Of a DNA stretch of 64,000 bases, positions 1-9,770 are shown one piece after another (positions within the stretch are counted from its first letter, which is position 1; every line of letters begins with the position of its first letter). The position numbers and the translations under genes were made by a program. Under the pieces are notes generated by a model. That model was not told the DNA's origin. It searched no databases and saw nothing but the letters and a program-made list of their open reading frames with translations. The DNA is from Actinomycetaceae bacterium (GTDB taxonomy: Bacteria > Actinomycetota > Actinomycetes > Actinomycetales > Actinomycetaceae): positions 1-64,000 of the forward strand of contig JAUNVP010000002.1 of assembly GCA_030537615.1 (NCBI GenBank). Direction: 5' to 3'.

Positions 1-71
1 CTGATTTCGAACGACCACTATCCTCTGCCGATCCCTTTACGGATGAAGCTCACGACGAATTTGATCGTGAG

Positions 72-1526
72 ATGCTCACCCCGGCAGGTGCGCTCGGCGG
101 TGGACTACCGAGGCCGTGGGAAGACGAGCTCAGCGACAGAGCATCGAACGAGCCCCAGGTACAGCAAGCCTATTCGAACGATGAACTGTTCGAACGCGCC
201 CAGAAAGTCATTCCCGGCGGGGTGGATTCCCCCGTGCGTGCCTACGGAAGCGTCGGAGGGACCCCGCGATTTATTGAATCTGCCGGCGAGTCCATTGTTC
301 GCGATGTTGAGGGCCGACGCTACGTTGACCTGGTTGGAACGTGGGGACCGGCACTTCTTGGCCACACCCACCCTCAAGTAGTTGAAGCGGTGAAGCGGGC
401 CGCCGACTACGGACTGAGTTTCGGCGCTCCGACCCTCGGCGAAATTGAACTTGCTGAGGAAGTCGTTCATCGCATTAAAGCCATTGAAAAAGTACGGTTC
501 GTGTCCACCGGCACCGAAGCAACTATGACCGCGATCCGCATTGCCCGCGGTGCCACCGGACGCGACCTCCTCATCAAGTTCGCCGGCTGCTATCACGGTC
601 ATTCTGATTCACTCCTGGCCGAAGCAGGCTCCGGGGTCGCCACCGCAGGACTTCCCGGATCAGCTGGAGTAACCGAAGGCACCAGTAAAGACACCATCGT
701 CGTTCCCTACGGCGACGAAGAGGCCGTGCGCGCTGTATTTGCTGAGCGGGGCGACGAGATTGCCGCCGTCATTACCGAAGCAGCTCCCGCCAACATGGGC
801 ATCATCACCCCACCCAAGGGGTTTAACGCATTTCTATCTGAAATCACGCGCACACACGACGCCCTGCTAATTTTTGATGAAGTGCTCACCGGGTTCCGCG
901 TCTCGGCCGCCGGCTACTGGGGGTATGAAGCACTGCCGGAAAATGGCACGAAGAACCGCAACTACGGCAACACTCGATCTGTACCAGCCTACGTCCCCGA
1001 TCTATTCACGTTTGGGAAAGTCATTGGCGGAGGGATGCCGCTTGCAGCGGTCGGAGGACGCGCCGAGCTGATGGATTTACTCGCCCCAACCGGCCCCGTC
1101 TATCAGGCGGGAACACTATCCGGTAACCCGCTGGCGACCGCCGCCGGGCTAGCCACGCTGAAACTTGCCACCCCGCTCATCTATGAACGCATTGATTCGG
1201 TGTCTCAGGTGTTGCGTGACGGAGTGCGCCACGCGCTCAACGCGGCGGGCGTACCTTTCGCTCTCAATACGGCCGGCAATCTGTTCTCGGTATTCTTCGG
1301 CACCGACCCGGCTGAGCACGGTGTCCATAACTACGAAGAAGCCAAAACTCAAAACCAGGCTGCCTATCGAGCCTTTTTTCACTCGATGTTGGACGCCGGT
1401 ATTTACCTCCCCCCGTCCCCCTTTGAAGCGTGGTTTGTTTCTAGTGCTCATACCGACGAAGATATCTCTCTTATCCTCGACGCTCTCCCCTCAGCCGCAC
1501 AAGCCGCCCTGGCAGAATTTTCATAG
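72..1526 (+). CDS. hemL: glutamate-1-semialdehyde 2,1-aminomutase
   Basis: PLP enzyme that converts glutamate-1-semialdehyde to 5-aminolevulinate, the entry to haem synthesis by the C5 route, in the cytoplasm. Visible family blocks are SNDELFERA (about residue 34, where the family normally begins), [37 protein letters not shown] and [10 protein letters not shown] with the Schiff-base Lys near residue 316. At 484 residues it exceeds the usual length of about 430: it has about 33 extra N-terminal residues and an insertion of roughly 18 residues just before the lysine block. ATG 72 is the only ATG in this frame upstream of the conserved part, but it has no clear Shine-Dalgarno. The frame is also open to the left edge of the window, so the true start may lie upstream. 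The function is secure; the start is not. Confidence 0.93.
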   Translation: MLTPAGALGGGLPRPWEDELSDRASNEPQVQQAYSNDELFERAQKVIPGGVDSPVRAYGSVGGTPRFIESAGESIVRDVEGRRYVDLVGTWGPALLGHTHPQVVEAVKRAADYGLSFGAPTLGEIELAEEVVHRIKAIEKVRFVSTGTEATMTAIRIARGATGRDLLIKFAGCYHGHSDSLLAEAGSGVATAGLPGSAGVTEGTSKDTIVVPYGDEEAVRAVFAERGDEIAAVITEAAPANMGIITPPKGFNAFLSEITRTHDALLIFDEVLTGFRVSAAGYWGYEALPENGTKNRNYGNTRSVPAYVPDLFTFGKVIGGGMPLAAVGGRAELMDLLAPTGPVYQAGTLSGNPLATAAGLATLKLATPLIYERIDSVSQVLRDGVRHALNAAGVPFALNTAGNLFSVFFGTDPAEHGVHNYEEAKTQNQAAYRAFFHSMLDAGIYLPPSPFEAWFVSSAHTDEDISLILDALPSAAQAALAEFS

Positions 1527-1646
1527 AAGGGTGAATTCACCGTTTTCACTAATCTGCAACCCCGATAGAACCCATCAATACCGTTTTCTAGTTATCCTCA
1601 AAATGGGGTTCTTCCCCATTCCATCTCGCGATAAAAAGGAGCTGTC

Positions 1647-3200
1647 GTGCGCATAGGCGTGCCGAAAGAGCGGGAGGCGCAACCACTCGTTGCTGCCACC
1701 CCCAAATCCGTCGCAGGACTTATCAAACTTGGATACGACATCGCCGTAGAATCTGGTGCTGGAACCGCCTCACGCTACCCCGATTCACAGTACGAGGAAG
1801 CCGGCGCCACCATCGTTTCTACTGAAGAAGCGTGGCGTAGCGATGTCGTTCTCGCCCTCGACGAACCCACCCCCGACCAATTGCATCTCATGCGCGAAGG
1901 CGCCACTCTAATTTCCAGACTCGCGCCTGCCCGCAATCCTCAACTCATTGACGAGTTTGCCTCCCGAGGCATTACCGCACTGGCGATGGACACGGTGCCG
2001 CGCATTTCCCGTGCACAGTCCATGGATGTTCTCTCCTCCATGGCCAATGTTGCCGGTTACCGTGCGGTGATTGAGGCAGCGAGCGAGTTCGGTCGTTTAC
2101 TCAATGGCGAAGTGACCGCCGCCGGAAAATTCCCACCCGCACGCGTATACGTCATTGGCGCTGGGGTGGCAGGTCTCGCCGCCATCGGCACAGCCCACTC
2201 CATTGGCGCCGAAGTCGCGGCCACCGACGTGCGCCCTGAGGTCGGCGAACAAGTCGAATCGATGGGAGCGGAGTTCATCGCCATTCCGGCCGCTCAGGAA
2301 GTATCGTCCGACGGCTACGCCAAAGAAATGACTGAGGACCAACGCGACGCGGCACTACGGCTCTACACTGAGCAAGCCGCCAAGTCGGACATCGTTATCA
2401 CCACCGCTAATATTCCTGGGCGCCGCTCTCCCATTTTGGTAACTAATGAGGCCGTTGCCGGAATGAAGCCCGGCTCAGTCATCGTCGATATGGCTGCCGC
2501 CAATGGGGGTAACTGCGAACTGACGAAACCCGGTGAACGGGTGGTCACCGATAACGGTGTCATCATTATTGGTGTCACCGACCTCGCTGGACGCCTTCCC
2601 TCACAGTCCTCGCAACTCTACAGCCAAAACATCGTCAATCTCCTCAAGCTCGCCACCCCTGAAAAAGACGGCGAACTGGTACTCGATATGGACGATGAGA
2701 TCCTGCGTGGCGTTGCCGTGACTCTCAACGGAGAAGTGATGTGGCCGCCACCACCCGTTAAGGTGTCAGCCGCGCCAGCTGCCGCGGCTCAGCCCAAACC
2801 GGATCCTGTAGAAGAGGCCGCGCGTGCTGCGGCAGCCTCCCAAGCTGAAGCTCGCAAGAAGCGCATCCAGTTCGGATGGCTGTCCGCGGGAGTCATCCTC
2901 GCCTGTCTTCTCATCCTCAACTCACCATTCGCGGTGATCGGACACTACATGGTGCTCGCCTTGGCGATTGTAGTTGGCTTCTACGTTATTACCGCAGTCA
3001 CACATTCGCTTCACACTCCACTCATGTCGGTGACGAATGCGATTTCGGGCATTATCTTAGTCGGCGCAATATTGCAGGTCGGGTCCTCTAACCCACTGGT
3101 AATGTCCCTGTCGTTTGTCGCCATCGTTGTCGCATCCATCAACATCTTCGGTGGTTTCACCGTTACGCACCGCATGCTCGACATGTTTAAGAAGGACTGA
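1647..3200 (+). CDS. pntA: NAD(P) transhydrogenase, alpha subunit
   Basis: Subunit of the membrane proton-translocating transhydrogenase, which moves hydride between NADH and NADP+ coupled to the proton gradient. At 517 residues it is the full-length alpha form (E. coli-like, about 510), not the split PntAA/PntAB form. The N-terminal AlaDH/PNT region begins [10 protein letters not shown]. The NAD-binding Rossmann loop [13 protein letters not shown] is near residue 168. An Ala/Pro-rich linker (about 375-400) leads to four predicted membrane segments between about 407 and 510. Start is GTG 1647, with AAAAAGGA six to seven bases upstream. pntB follows after 3 nt, so the two are co-transcribed. 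A probable role is NADPH supply for biosynthesis. Confidence 0.95.
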   Translation: MRIGVPKEREAQPLVAATPKSVAGLIKLGYDIAVESGAGTASRYPDSQYEEAGATIVSTEEAWRSDVVLALDEPTPDQLHLMREGATLISRLAPARNPQLIDEFASRGITALAMDTVPRISRAQSMDVLSSMANVAGYRAVIEAASEFGRLLNGEVTAAGKFPPARVYVIGAGVAGLAAIGTAHSIGAEVAATDVRPEVGEQVESMGAEFIAIPAAQEVSSDGYAKEMTEDQRDAALRLYTEQAAKSDIVITTANIPGRRSPILVTNEAVAGMKPGSVIVDMAAANGGNCELTKPGERVVTDNGVIIIGVTDLAGRLPSQSSQLYSQNIVNLLKLATPEKDGELVLDMDDEILRGVAVTLNGEVMWPPPPVKVSAAPAAAAQPKPDPVEEAARAAAASQAEARKKRIQFGWLSAGVILACLLILNSPFAVIGHYMVLALAIVVGFYVITAVTHSLHTPLMSVTNAISGIILVGAILQVGSSNPLVMSLSFVAIVVASINIFGGFTVTHRMLDMFKKD

Positions 3201-3203
3201 GGC

Positions 3204-4670
3204 ATGACTACTTTCATTCCCTGTGAACCCGTAACGACTGCTCTCGCATCGTCCTCCCCTATCGAAAAAGGCGTTGCCCTGGCGTATATCGTTGCCGCAC
3301 TGTTCTTCATTCGCGCACTTGCCGGGCTTTCGAAACACGAAACTGCTCAAGGTGGCAATACCTCCGGCATTATCGGTATGACGATCGCCTTAGTTGCCAC
3401 TATTACGCTGGCGCTAACTTCCGACCCGGAGATGGGTGTCCTCACCACTGCTTTGCTCATCGCCATGGCCATGGCCATTGGTGCGGTGATTGGCATTTGG
3501 AAGGCCAAGAATGTCGAGATGACCGGGATGCCCGAGCTCATCGCGCTCTTACACTCATTCGTGGGTATTGCCGCGGTGCTGGTCGGATTTAACTCCTACT
3601 TTGCACCCGATGCGCAGGCTCATGCACTCGGCGGATTCCACCTCGGTGAAGTATTCCTCGGCGTTTTCATCGGCGCCGTCACCTTTACCGGCTCAATCGT
3701 CGCCTACCTCAAGCTCTCAGCCAAGATCAAGGGCGCTCCGCTTGTCCTCCCCGCTCGTCACTGGTTGAATCTAGCGGCGATCATTATCTCTCTCGCCCTC
3801 ATGGTGGTGTTCGTCGGACAAGACGGTGTGACCGGATTGGGTACCGCACTACTGATCATCATGACCATCATCGCCCTATTGCTTGGCGTCCACCTAGTGG
3901 CCGCCATTGGCGGTGGAGACATGCCGGTGGTGGTGTCGATGCTTAACTCCTACTCCGGTTGGGCCGCGGCAGCTGCCGGCTTTATGTTGAACAATGATCT
4001 GTTGATCATTACCGGCGCGTTGGTCGGTTCGTCCGGTGCCTACCTGTCATACATCATGTGTAAGGCCATGAACCGTTCGTTCATTTCAGTGATCCTCGGC
4101 GGATTCGGCTCTGACGGAGCTGTGACCGCCGGAGATATCGAAGAAGGTGAACACCGCGAGATTACTGCCGATGAAACTGCGGAACTCCTGCGGAACGCAA
4201 AACGTGTGATGATCACCCCCGGTTACGGAATGGCTGTTGCTCAAGCCCAGTACCCGGTGGCGGAGCTAACTTCACGCCTCCGCAAAGCGGGCGTTGATGT
4301 GCAGTTCGGTATTCACCCAGTGGCCGGACGTCTCCCCGGTCACATGAACGTCCTCCTGGCGGAAGCGAAAGTTCCCTATGACATCGTCATGGAGATGGAC
4401 GAGATTAACGACGACTTCCCCGAGGTTGATGTGGTTCTTGTCATTGGAGCCAACGATACTGTTAATCCGGCAGCCGATGAGCCCGGATCTCCCATCGCCG
4501 GCATGCCCGTGCTCAAGGTATGGGAAGCCAAGGATGTCATCGTGTTCAAGCGGTCCATGGCTACCGGCTACGCGGGAGTCCAAAATCCGCTGTTCTTTAG
4601 GGAAAACACACAAATGCTCTTCGGTGACGCAAAGGAATCGGTCGAAAAGATCCTTTCCGCGCTGTCGTAG
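3204..4670 (+). CDS. pntB: NAD(P) transhydrogenase, beta subunit
   Basis: Membrane and NADP(H)-binding subunit of the transhydrogenase, partner of the PntA encoded 3 nt upstream. The first 290 residues or so are hydrophobic multi-pass sequence. The C-terminal domain III starts near residue 330 and holds the NADP-binding signature [13 protein letters not shown], then [20 protein letters not shown] and [14 protein letters not shown]. Length is 488 (about 460 in E. coli), the excess being at the N terminus. ATG 3204 lies just after the pntA stop, with GGACTGAGGC acting as a close ribosome site. A strong hairpin terminator follows directly, which closes the operon. Confidence 0.95.
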   Translation: MTTFIPCEPVTTALASSSPIEKGVALAYIVAALFFIRALAGLSKHETAQGGNTSGIIGMTIALVATITLALTSDPEMGVLTTALLIAMAMAIGAVIGIWKAKNVEMTGMPELIALLHSFVGIAAVLVGFNSYFAPDAQAHALGGFHLGEVFLGVFIGAVTFTGSIVAYLKLSAKIKGAPLVLPARHWLNLAAIIISLALMVVFVGQDGVTGLGTALLIIMTIIALLLGVHLVAAIGGGDMPVVVSMLNSYSGWAAAAAGFMLNNDLLIITGALVGSSGAYLSYIMCKAMNRSFISVILGGFGSDGAVTAGDIEEGEHREITADETAELLRNAKRVMITPGYGMAVAQAQYPVAELTSRLRKAGVDVQFGIHPVAGRLPGHMNVLLAEAKVPYDIVMEMDEINDDFPEVDVVLVIGANDTVNPAADEPGSPIAGMPVLKVWEAKDVIVFKRSMATGYAGVQNPLFFRENTQMLFGDAKESVEKILSALS

Positions 4671-4682
4671 CAAACCCCACTC

Positions 4683-4722
4683 AAAAGCCGTTTGGATTCT
4701 TCCCGGAATCCAAACGGCTTTT
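4683..4722 (+). terminator. Rho-independent terminator of pntAB
   Basis: A perfect 17-bp inverted repeat (arms 4683-4699 and 4706-4722) with a 6-nt loop. The right arm ends in a T-rich run (ctttttgtatt). It lies 13 nt after the pntB stop. The left arm starts with AAAA, so it could also work weakly in the other direction, but no minus-strand gene needs it. Confidence 0.93.
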
Positions 4723-4990
4723 TGTATTATTTGGGTTTCGCAAGACAGACGTATCTAAATCCTTTCCGAACAAGCCCCGCTTTAAAGCGTAGTTTCAAGG
4801 AATGCAACTTCTTACTTGCGAAAGACTTACTATATGGCTAGTTGAGTGTTCTCTCCCCCGGACACTACAGCAACCGGAACGCTCACACCGACATCTGCCC
4901 CCTGTCATCAAAGAGCCGTTGGCGTGATGAACTCTGTTCAGATCGCTAGCGGTTCAATGTGACTCGACAACTGAATCGAGCTTTACGACA
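4723..4990 (+). promoter_or_regulatory. Leader/promoter region of the lactate operon
   Basis: This non-coding stretch between the pntB terminator and the lactate permease must hold the promoter of the lactate operon. Visible elements are a perfect 12-bp palindrome CGCTTTAAAGCG at 4778-4789 and a weak dyad (ctcga/tcgag, 4963-4980) just before the start codon. I see no confident -35/-10 pair, although ttgcga (4817) and tatatg (4831) are rough candidates. No FadR/LldR-type TGGT-n-ACCA site was found. Confidence 0.35.
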
Positions 4991-6616
4991 ATGACGTTTA
5001 TCGCCGCCACGGATCAGATTGGTGGATCCGTTTTCCTTTCAGCGATGACGGGCCTTTTCCCGCTCCTGGTGTTCTTCGTCCTTCTCGGGGTTTTCAAAGT
5101 CAAAACCCACTGGTGTGCAATCATTTCCCTCGCAGTAGCCCTCGTGGTTGCAGTAGTCGGGTTCAAAATGCCGACTACTCTTGCTCTTTTATCCGCTAGC
5201 CAAGGTTTCGCCTTCGGATTCATGCCGATCCTCTACATCATTATTGCGGCGGTATGGCTCTACAATCTGACAGAAAAATCCGGTCGAAGCGCTGACGTGC
5301 GGGCCGCTTTCAACGTGGTGGGCCGAGGCGACCAACGGGTGCAAGCCCTCCTTATCGCCTTTAGTTTCTGCGGCCTGCTCGAAGGACTGGCTGGCTTTGG
5401 TGCTCCGGTCGCAATCGTTGCAGCCATGCTGGTTACGATCGGAGTTTCTCCTATCCGAGCAGCACTTGCCACCATCGTCGGCAACGCCATTAACGTCGGC
5501 TTCGGAGCTATGGCGATTCCAGTGACAACCGCGGGACGTTTGGGAGGTCAAGAACCCACTGCGGTTGCCACCGCGATGTCACACATCACGCCGTTTATTG
5601 CCGCATTTGTCCCACTCGTTCTCCTCGGTATTCTCGACGGTAAACGTGGCATCAAACACCTGTGGCCAGCAGCCCTCCTGTCCGGCCTCGTGACCGCTTT
5701 TGGTCACTTCTGGGCAGCCGGATTCTTCTCCTACGAATTGACCGCCGTCATTGCCTCACTGCTTGGCTTCGCTGCGGTCACGCTCCTACTTCAAGTCTGG
5801 CGCCCGCCCACTCCCGATGATGTACGTTCTGAAGCCTCCGAAGGCCTATCCGCTAGTCGCGCAACCCTCGCCCTGATGCCCTATTGGCTCGTCGTCATCG
5901 TGTTTGGGGTATCGAAACTGTGGACTATCGGAATCAACGTTCCACAGCTTCTCGCGTCCACCGATATCAAGTTCGGCTGGCCCGGCCTCCACGGTCATCT
6001 TCTCGAAGCCTCCGGTCAAGTCAACAACTCCACGATTTTCACCGTCCAGTGGCTATCGTCGCCCGGCACTTTGCTCGCTCTCACCGCACTTATTGTGGCC
6101 GCGGTTTACGGTTCCACCTCATCTGACGGCAAGTTTCCGTTCACCTTTGGGCGTGGGATTGCCACCCTGGGTTTCACCATCGTCAGCCTGCGCATTGCTA
6201 TACTCACCATCTCCGTCGTTATGGCGCTCGCTTACGTTATGAACTTCTCCGGTCAAACTGCATCAATCGGAGCGTGGATGGCGGGAGCCGGGATGGGCTT
6301 CGTCTTTATTTCACCCGTCCTCGGATGGATAGGCACTGCTGTTACCGGTTCCGCGACGTCCGCCAATGCACTCTTCGCTGATCTCCAAGCTACAGCCGCC
6401 GCAAAAGTCGGCGCAGATCCAACGATTCTGCTCGGTGCCAACACCGTCGGTGGCGGCCTGGGCAAGATCATCTCCCCGCAGAACCTCGCTATTGCCTCCG
6501 GCGCCGTAGGTGAAGACAACGCCGAGCCAATCATTTTGCGAAAGGCTCTTCCCTACTCCCTCGGTCTTCTCGTCGTCTTATCCATCATCGTCGGCACACT
6601 GTCGTTCATCGCCTAA
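4991..6616 (+). CDS. lldP: L-lactate permease, LctP/LldP family
   Basis: Integral membrane transporter of the lactate permease family (TC 2.A.14), importing lactate and possibly glycolate. The protein is 541 residues, hydrophobic throughout, with about 12-13 membrane spans. Family blocks include GLLEGLAGFGAPVAI (about residue 128) and the C-terminal GANTVGGGLGKIISPQ stretch that precedes the last helix. ATG 4991 gives the usual short N-terminal prefix before helix 1, but the ribosome site is weak (cgagctttacgaca). It is followed after 27 nt by lutA, so import and oxidation of lactate are encoded together. A second, more divergent LctP-family gene lies at 37615. Confidence 0.92.
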   Translation: MTFIAATDQIGGSVFLSAMTGLFPLLVFFVLLGVFKVKTHWCAIISLAVALVVAVVGFKMPTTLALLSASQGFAFGFMPILYIIIAAVWLYNLTEKSGRSADVRAAFNVVGRGDQRVQALLIAFSFCGLLEGLAGFGAPVAIVAAMLVTIGVSPIRAALATIVGNAINVGFGAMAIPVTTAGRLGGQEPTAVATAMSHITPFIAAFVPLVLLGILDGKRGIKHLWPAALLSGLVTAFGHFWAAGFFSYELTAVIASLLGFAAVTLLLQVWRPPTPDDVRSEASEGLSASRATLALMPYWLVVIVFGVSKLWTIGINVPQLLASTDIKFGWPGLHGHLLEASGQVNNSTIFTVQWLSSPGTLLALTALIVAAVYGSTSSDGKFPFTFGRGIATLGFTIVSLRIAILTISVVMALAYVMNFSGQTASIGAWMAGAGMGFVFISPVLGWIGTAVTGSATSANALFADLQATAAAKVGADPTILLGANTVGGGLGKIISPQNLAIASGAVGEDNAEPIILRKALPYSLGLLVVLSIIVGTLSFIA

Positions 6617-6643
6617 CCACCCGCAACAGAAAGGAAACGCACC

Positions 6644-7432
6644 GTGAGAATCGCACTGTTCGCCACCTGCATCTCCGATGTCATGTTCCCCCAAGCATCA
6701 CAGGCAACAGTTCATCTACTGCGCCGACTCGGTCACGAGGTCGTGTTTCCGCAGTCGCAAGGGTGCTGCGGTCAGATGCATATCAACACCGGCTACTATC
6801 CCGAAGCCGTACCGCTGATCAAAAACCACGTTGAGACTTTTCAGCCGGTCCTTGACGGAGAATGGGACGCCATTGTCGTCCCCTCGGGATCTTGCACCGG
6901 CTCTCTTCGTCATCAGCCGGAAATCGTGGCAAATAAAGAGGGACTCCCGAAACTTGCTCGATACGCCAAAGAAATCGGCAAACACACCTACGAATTGTCC
7001 GAGTTTCTCGTCAACGTCCTCGGCCTCGAAGATGTCGGTGCCTACTTTCCTCACCGCGTAACGTATCATCCGACCTGCCACTCGTTGCGAATCGCCAAAG
7101 TCGGTGATGCCCCCTACACACTGCTCCGTAACGTTGGAGGAATCGACTTCGTCGAGCTTCCAGAAGAAGAATCCTGCTGCGGGTTTGGGGGGACGTTCTC
7201 GCTCAAGAATCCGCAGGTATCGACCGCCATGTTGGCCGACAAGATGGCCAATGTTCTGTCCACGAAAGCCGAGATTCTCGTTGCTGGAGACTACTCCTGC
7301 CTCATGCATATCGGCGGCGGCTTATCGCGCATGAGGGCAGGTGTGAAGGTCGTTCACCTCGCCGAAGTCCTCGCTCCCACCCAGGATGAGCCGTGGTTCG
7401 CTCCCGAAACAACGACGAAGGTAGGTGCGTAA
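6644..7432 (+). CDS. lutA: lactate utilization protein A, (Fe-S)-binding CCG-domain subunit
   Basis: Subunit of the LutABC (LldEFG) iron-sulfur L-lactate dehydrogenase complex, which oxidises lactate to pyruvate at the membrane. Two cysteine-rich CCG domains are visible: QGCCGQMHINTGY near residue 41 and ESCCGFGGTFSLK near residue 178, plus THPTC-like YHPTCHS. Length is 262, typical of LutA. GTG 6644 has AGAAAGGAAAC upstream. Its TAA stop overlaps the ATG of lutB (TAATG), a sign of translational coupling. Confidence 0.93.
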   Translation: MRIALFATCISDVMFPQASQATVHLLRRLGHEVVFPQSQGCCGQMHINTGYYPEAVPLIKNHVETFQPVLDGEWDAIVVPSGSCTGSLRHQPEIVANKEGLPKLARYAKEIGKHTYELSEFLVNVLGLEDVGAYFPHRVTYHPTCHSLRIAKVGDAPYTLLRNVGGIDFVELPEEESCCGFGGTFSLKNPQVSTAMLADKMANVLSTKAEILVAGDYSCLMHIGGGLSRMRAGVKVVHLAEVLAPTQDEPWFAPETTTKVGA

Positions 7433-8979
7433 TGCTTCAGCACATGCTCAAAAAACTCGCTTCCTCAACTGACGGCACGCAGGGACCGACCGAGGCGGAA
7501 CTCGGGTGGTCCCCGGGGGTCCCGATTCCCGATGATCCGCTCCGGTGGGGGGAATACTTCGAGAAATCGGCTATCGATCAACTCCAAAAAACCCAGTTGC
7601 GACGCAACATTAAACATGCGACGACGACTATTCGCAACAAGCGGGGTATGCGCGTAGAGGAAATGCCCGATTGGGAAGATCTGCGTCTCGCCGCTTCAGC
7701 AATTAAACGGCGCACGCAGGCGAATATGCCCGAACTGCTCGAACAGTTCGAAGCGAACGTCACTCGTCGCGGAGGAATCGTGCACTGGGCTCGAGACGGT
7801 CAAGAAGCATGCGAAATCTTCCTTGAGATTCTACGCGACAAAGGCGTCGATGAGGCCGTTAAAGTCAAGTCAATGGCCACGCAGGAAATTAACCTCAACG
7901 AATACCTTGCTGACCACGGAATCGCCGCTTGGGAAACCGATCTCGCGGAGCTGATTGTCCAGCTCTCGGAGGACATGCCCTCCCACATCGTTGTCCCGGC
8001 AGTTCACCGCAACCGAGCTGAAGTCCGCGCCATTTTCGAGGCGCGAATGGAACACACACCCGACGATATGACGACCGAGCCGCGGCGCCTAGCCATGGCT
8101 GCTCGGGCTCACCTGCGCAAGAAGTTCCTCGATGCAAAAGTGGCGATCTCAGGATCGAATATGGGTATCGCGGAGACCGGCACACTGTTTATCTTTGAGT
8201 CCGAAGGCAATGGCCGCATGTGTCTGACGTTGCCAGAAACGCTCGTGACCGTCATGGGGATCGAAAAACTCGTCCCGACATTCCAGGACGCGGAGGTTTT
8301 CGCCCAGTTGCTTCCCCGCTCGGCCACCGGTGAGCGGATGAATCCCTACACCTCGCTGTGGACGGGAGTGACCGAAGGCGACGGACCGAAAGAATTTCAC
8401 CTCATTTTGCTCGATAACGGTCGCACGGATGTCCTCGCCGACGAGGTCGGACACGAAGCTCTGTCGTGTATCCGCTGCGGTGCGTGTCTTAATATCTGCC
8501 CTGTCTACGAACACGTTGGAGGCCACGCCTACAACTCGGTCTATCCGGGCCCCATCGGGATCTGTCTCACCCCGCAGTTGCGAAAGGCCACGAATCACTC
8601 CGACCCGGACTCAACATTGCCGTTCGCGTGTTCATTGTGCAACGCCTGCGCGGATGCCTGCCCAGCGCATATCGATCTGCCCGGCATTATTGTGGATCGC
8701 CGACGCGCCTACCAGGACGCGGCGCGAGGAGGTATTCCCGGGGGATGGGATATCGCGATGAAAGCAGCTACCCAGGTGATGAAGTCTGGAGCCCGCATGG
8801 AGGCGGCCGGGAATGCCGCAACTTTGGGGCGGATTCTCGGCGGTAAGAACCAAAAGTTCGGCCCGCTTCCGCTACCCGTTGCTCGAATCTGGACTCAGGC
8901 ACACGACATTCCCGCACCGCCTGCGCAGACATTCCGCGCCTGGTGGAAACAAGAAGGAGAGAAGGGAGCTGACCGATGA
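7432..8979 (+). CDS. lutB: lactate utilization protein B, 4Fe-4S subunit
   Basis: Large subunit of LutABC, carrying the LUD domain and two 4Fe-4S clusters. Cluster motifs are SCIRCGACLNICPVYEH (about residues 344-360) and ACSLCNACADACPAH (about 398-412), the classical CxxCxxCxxxCP pattern twice. I place the start at ATG 7432, inside the lutA stop with aaggtagg as ribosome site, giving 515 residues. A GTG at 7393 in the same frame would add 13 residues that read through lutA and do not look family-like. The C-terminal tail (WWKQEGEKG) leads into an ATGA overlap with lutC. Confidence 0.94.
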   Translation: MLQHMLKKLASSTDGTQGPTEAELGWSPGVPIPDDPLRWGEYFEKSAIDQLQKTQLRRNIKHATTTIRNKRGMRVEEMPDWEDLRLAASAIKRRTQANMPELLEQFEANVTRRGGIVHWARDGQEACEIFLEILRDKGVDEAVKVKSMATQEINLNEYLADHGIAAWETDLAELIVQLSEDMPSHIVVPAVHRNRAEVRAIFEARMEHTPDDMTTEPRRLAMAARAHLRKKFLDAKVAISGSNMGIAETGTLFIFESEGNGRMCLTLPETLVTVMGIEKLVPTFQDAEVFAQLLPRSATGERMNPYTSLWTGVTEGDGPKEFHLILLDNGRTDVLADEVGHEALSCIRCGACLNICPVYEHVGGHAYNSVYPGPIGICLTPQLRKATNHSDPDSTLPFACSLCNACADACPAHIDLPGIIVDRRRAYQDAARGGIPGGWDIAMKAATQVMKSGARMEAAGNAATLGRILGGKNQKFGPLPLPVARIWTQAHDIPAPPAQTFRAWWKQEGEKGADR

Positions 8980-9635
8980 ATCGACAGGATAAAGATCGTC
9001 AAGCGAAAGCAGAAATTCTTCGTCGAGTGCGTGTCGCTCTCAACGATAATCCCATTGAGGAGATTGACGTTCCTCGCGACTATATACGTGAAGGCAAAGA
9101 TGCGCCCGGTTCGGATCCCGTGATCGATGTCTTTGTCGATGCTTTGGAAGATTACAAGGCACACGTTGTCGTAGTGGAAGCTGACGAAATTCCGGCATCC
9201 GTGGCTGCGGCTTTGTCAGCGTGCAGTTCGGTAGTCATACCACATGGCCTCAACCGCGCGTGGTTGAGCGAAATCGACGGCGTTGATATCAGGGTGGACG
9301 AACCGGACGCACTTCTTTCAAATCATGACTTGGATGCCACCGATGCCGTCATCACCGCTTCGCGTTGCGCGGTGTCTCATACTGGCATGATCGTACTTGA
9401 CGGGGAACCGGATCAGGGGCGCCGAGCGATCTCGCTGGTGCCCGATACTCACGTGTGCATCGTGGAGGCGAAGACGGTCTTTCCGACAGTTCCGCAGGCG
9501 GTGTCACTACTGGCCGAGAATCCGACTCGACCGATGACGTGGATTGCCGGCCCCTCGGCTACCTCAGATATCGAGCTGATTCGAGTTGATGGAGTACACG
9601 GCCCGCGAAACCTCCACGTCATCGTCGTGCGGTAG
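8976..9635 (+). CDS. lutC: lactate utilization protein C, LUD domain
   Basis: Third subunit of LutABC, a single LUD (DUF162) domain of 219 residues. The visible core is ITASRCAVSHTGMIVLDG followed by RAISLVPDTHVCIVE, the LutC counterpart of the LutB AETGTLFIFE block. The start ATG 8976 overlaps the lutB stop by four bases (ATGA) and GAAGGAGAGAAGGGAG supplies the ribosome site. The gene ends the recognisable lactate operon; the next gene is 135 nt further on in the same direction. Confidence 0.92.
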   Translation: MNRQDKDRQAKAEILRRVRVALNDNPIEEIDVPRDYIREGKDAPGSDPVIDVFVDALEDYKAHVVVVEADEIPASVAAALSACSSVVIPHGLNRAWLSEIDGVDIRVDEPDALLSNHDLDATDAVITASRCAVSHTGMIVLDGEPDQGRRAISLVPDTHVCIVEAKTVFPTVPQAVSLLAENPTRPMTWIAGPSATSDIELIRVDGVHGPRNLHVIVVR

Positions 9636-9770
9636 ATTTGTCGAAAATCTTCGGACGCAAATACCCGTCAAGCCTGTTACGATATTGTATACGACCTTGC
9701 GGGGACACTGTTGCCTCCGTCACAGGGTCAGCCAATTCATTTCCGTCAATCCATCAAGATTGGAATCATC

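Noticed and set aside
105-602. Antisense ORFs over hemL and many other long antisense frames across the window
   Set aside because: They are shadow frames of well-supported genes, without ribosome sites or family features.
1602-1620. Hairpin aatgggg-ttctt-ccccatt between hemL and pntA as a hemL terminator
   Set aside because: Only 7-bp arms and no T-run on the plus strand; it may be chance or part of the pntA leader.
9680-9700. Near-palindrome ttgtatacga before the SQR-like gene, similar to the TTGTA-TACAA site at 33753
   Set aside because: It departs from the palindrome in one arm and is shorter; no convincing link between the two sites.
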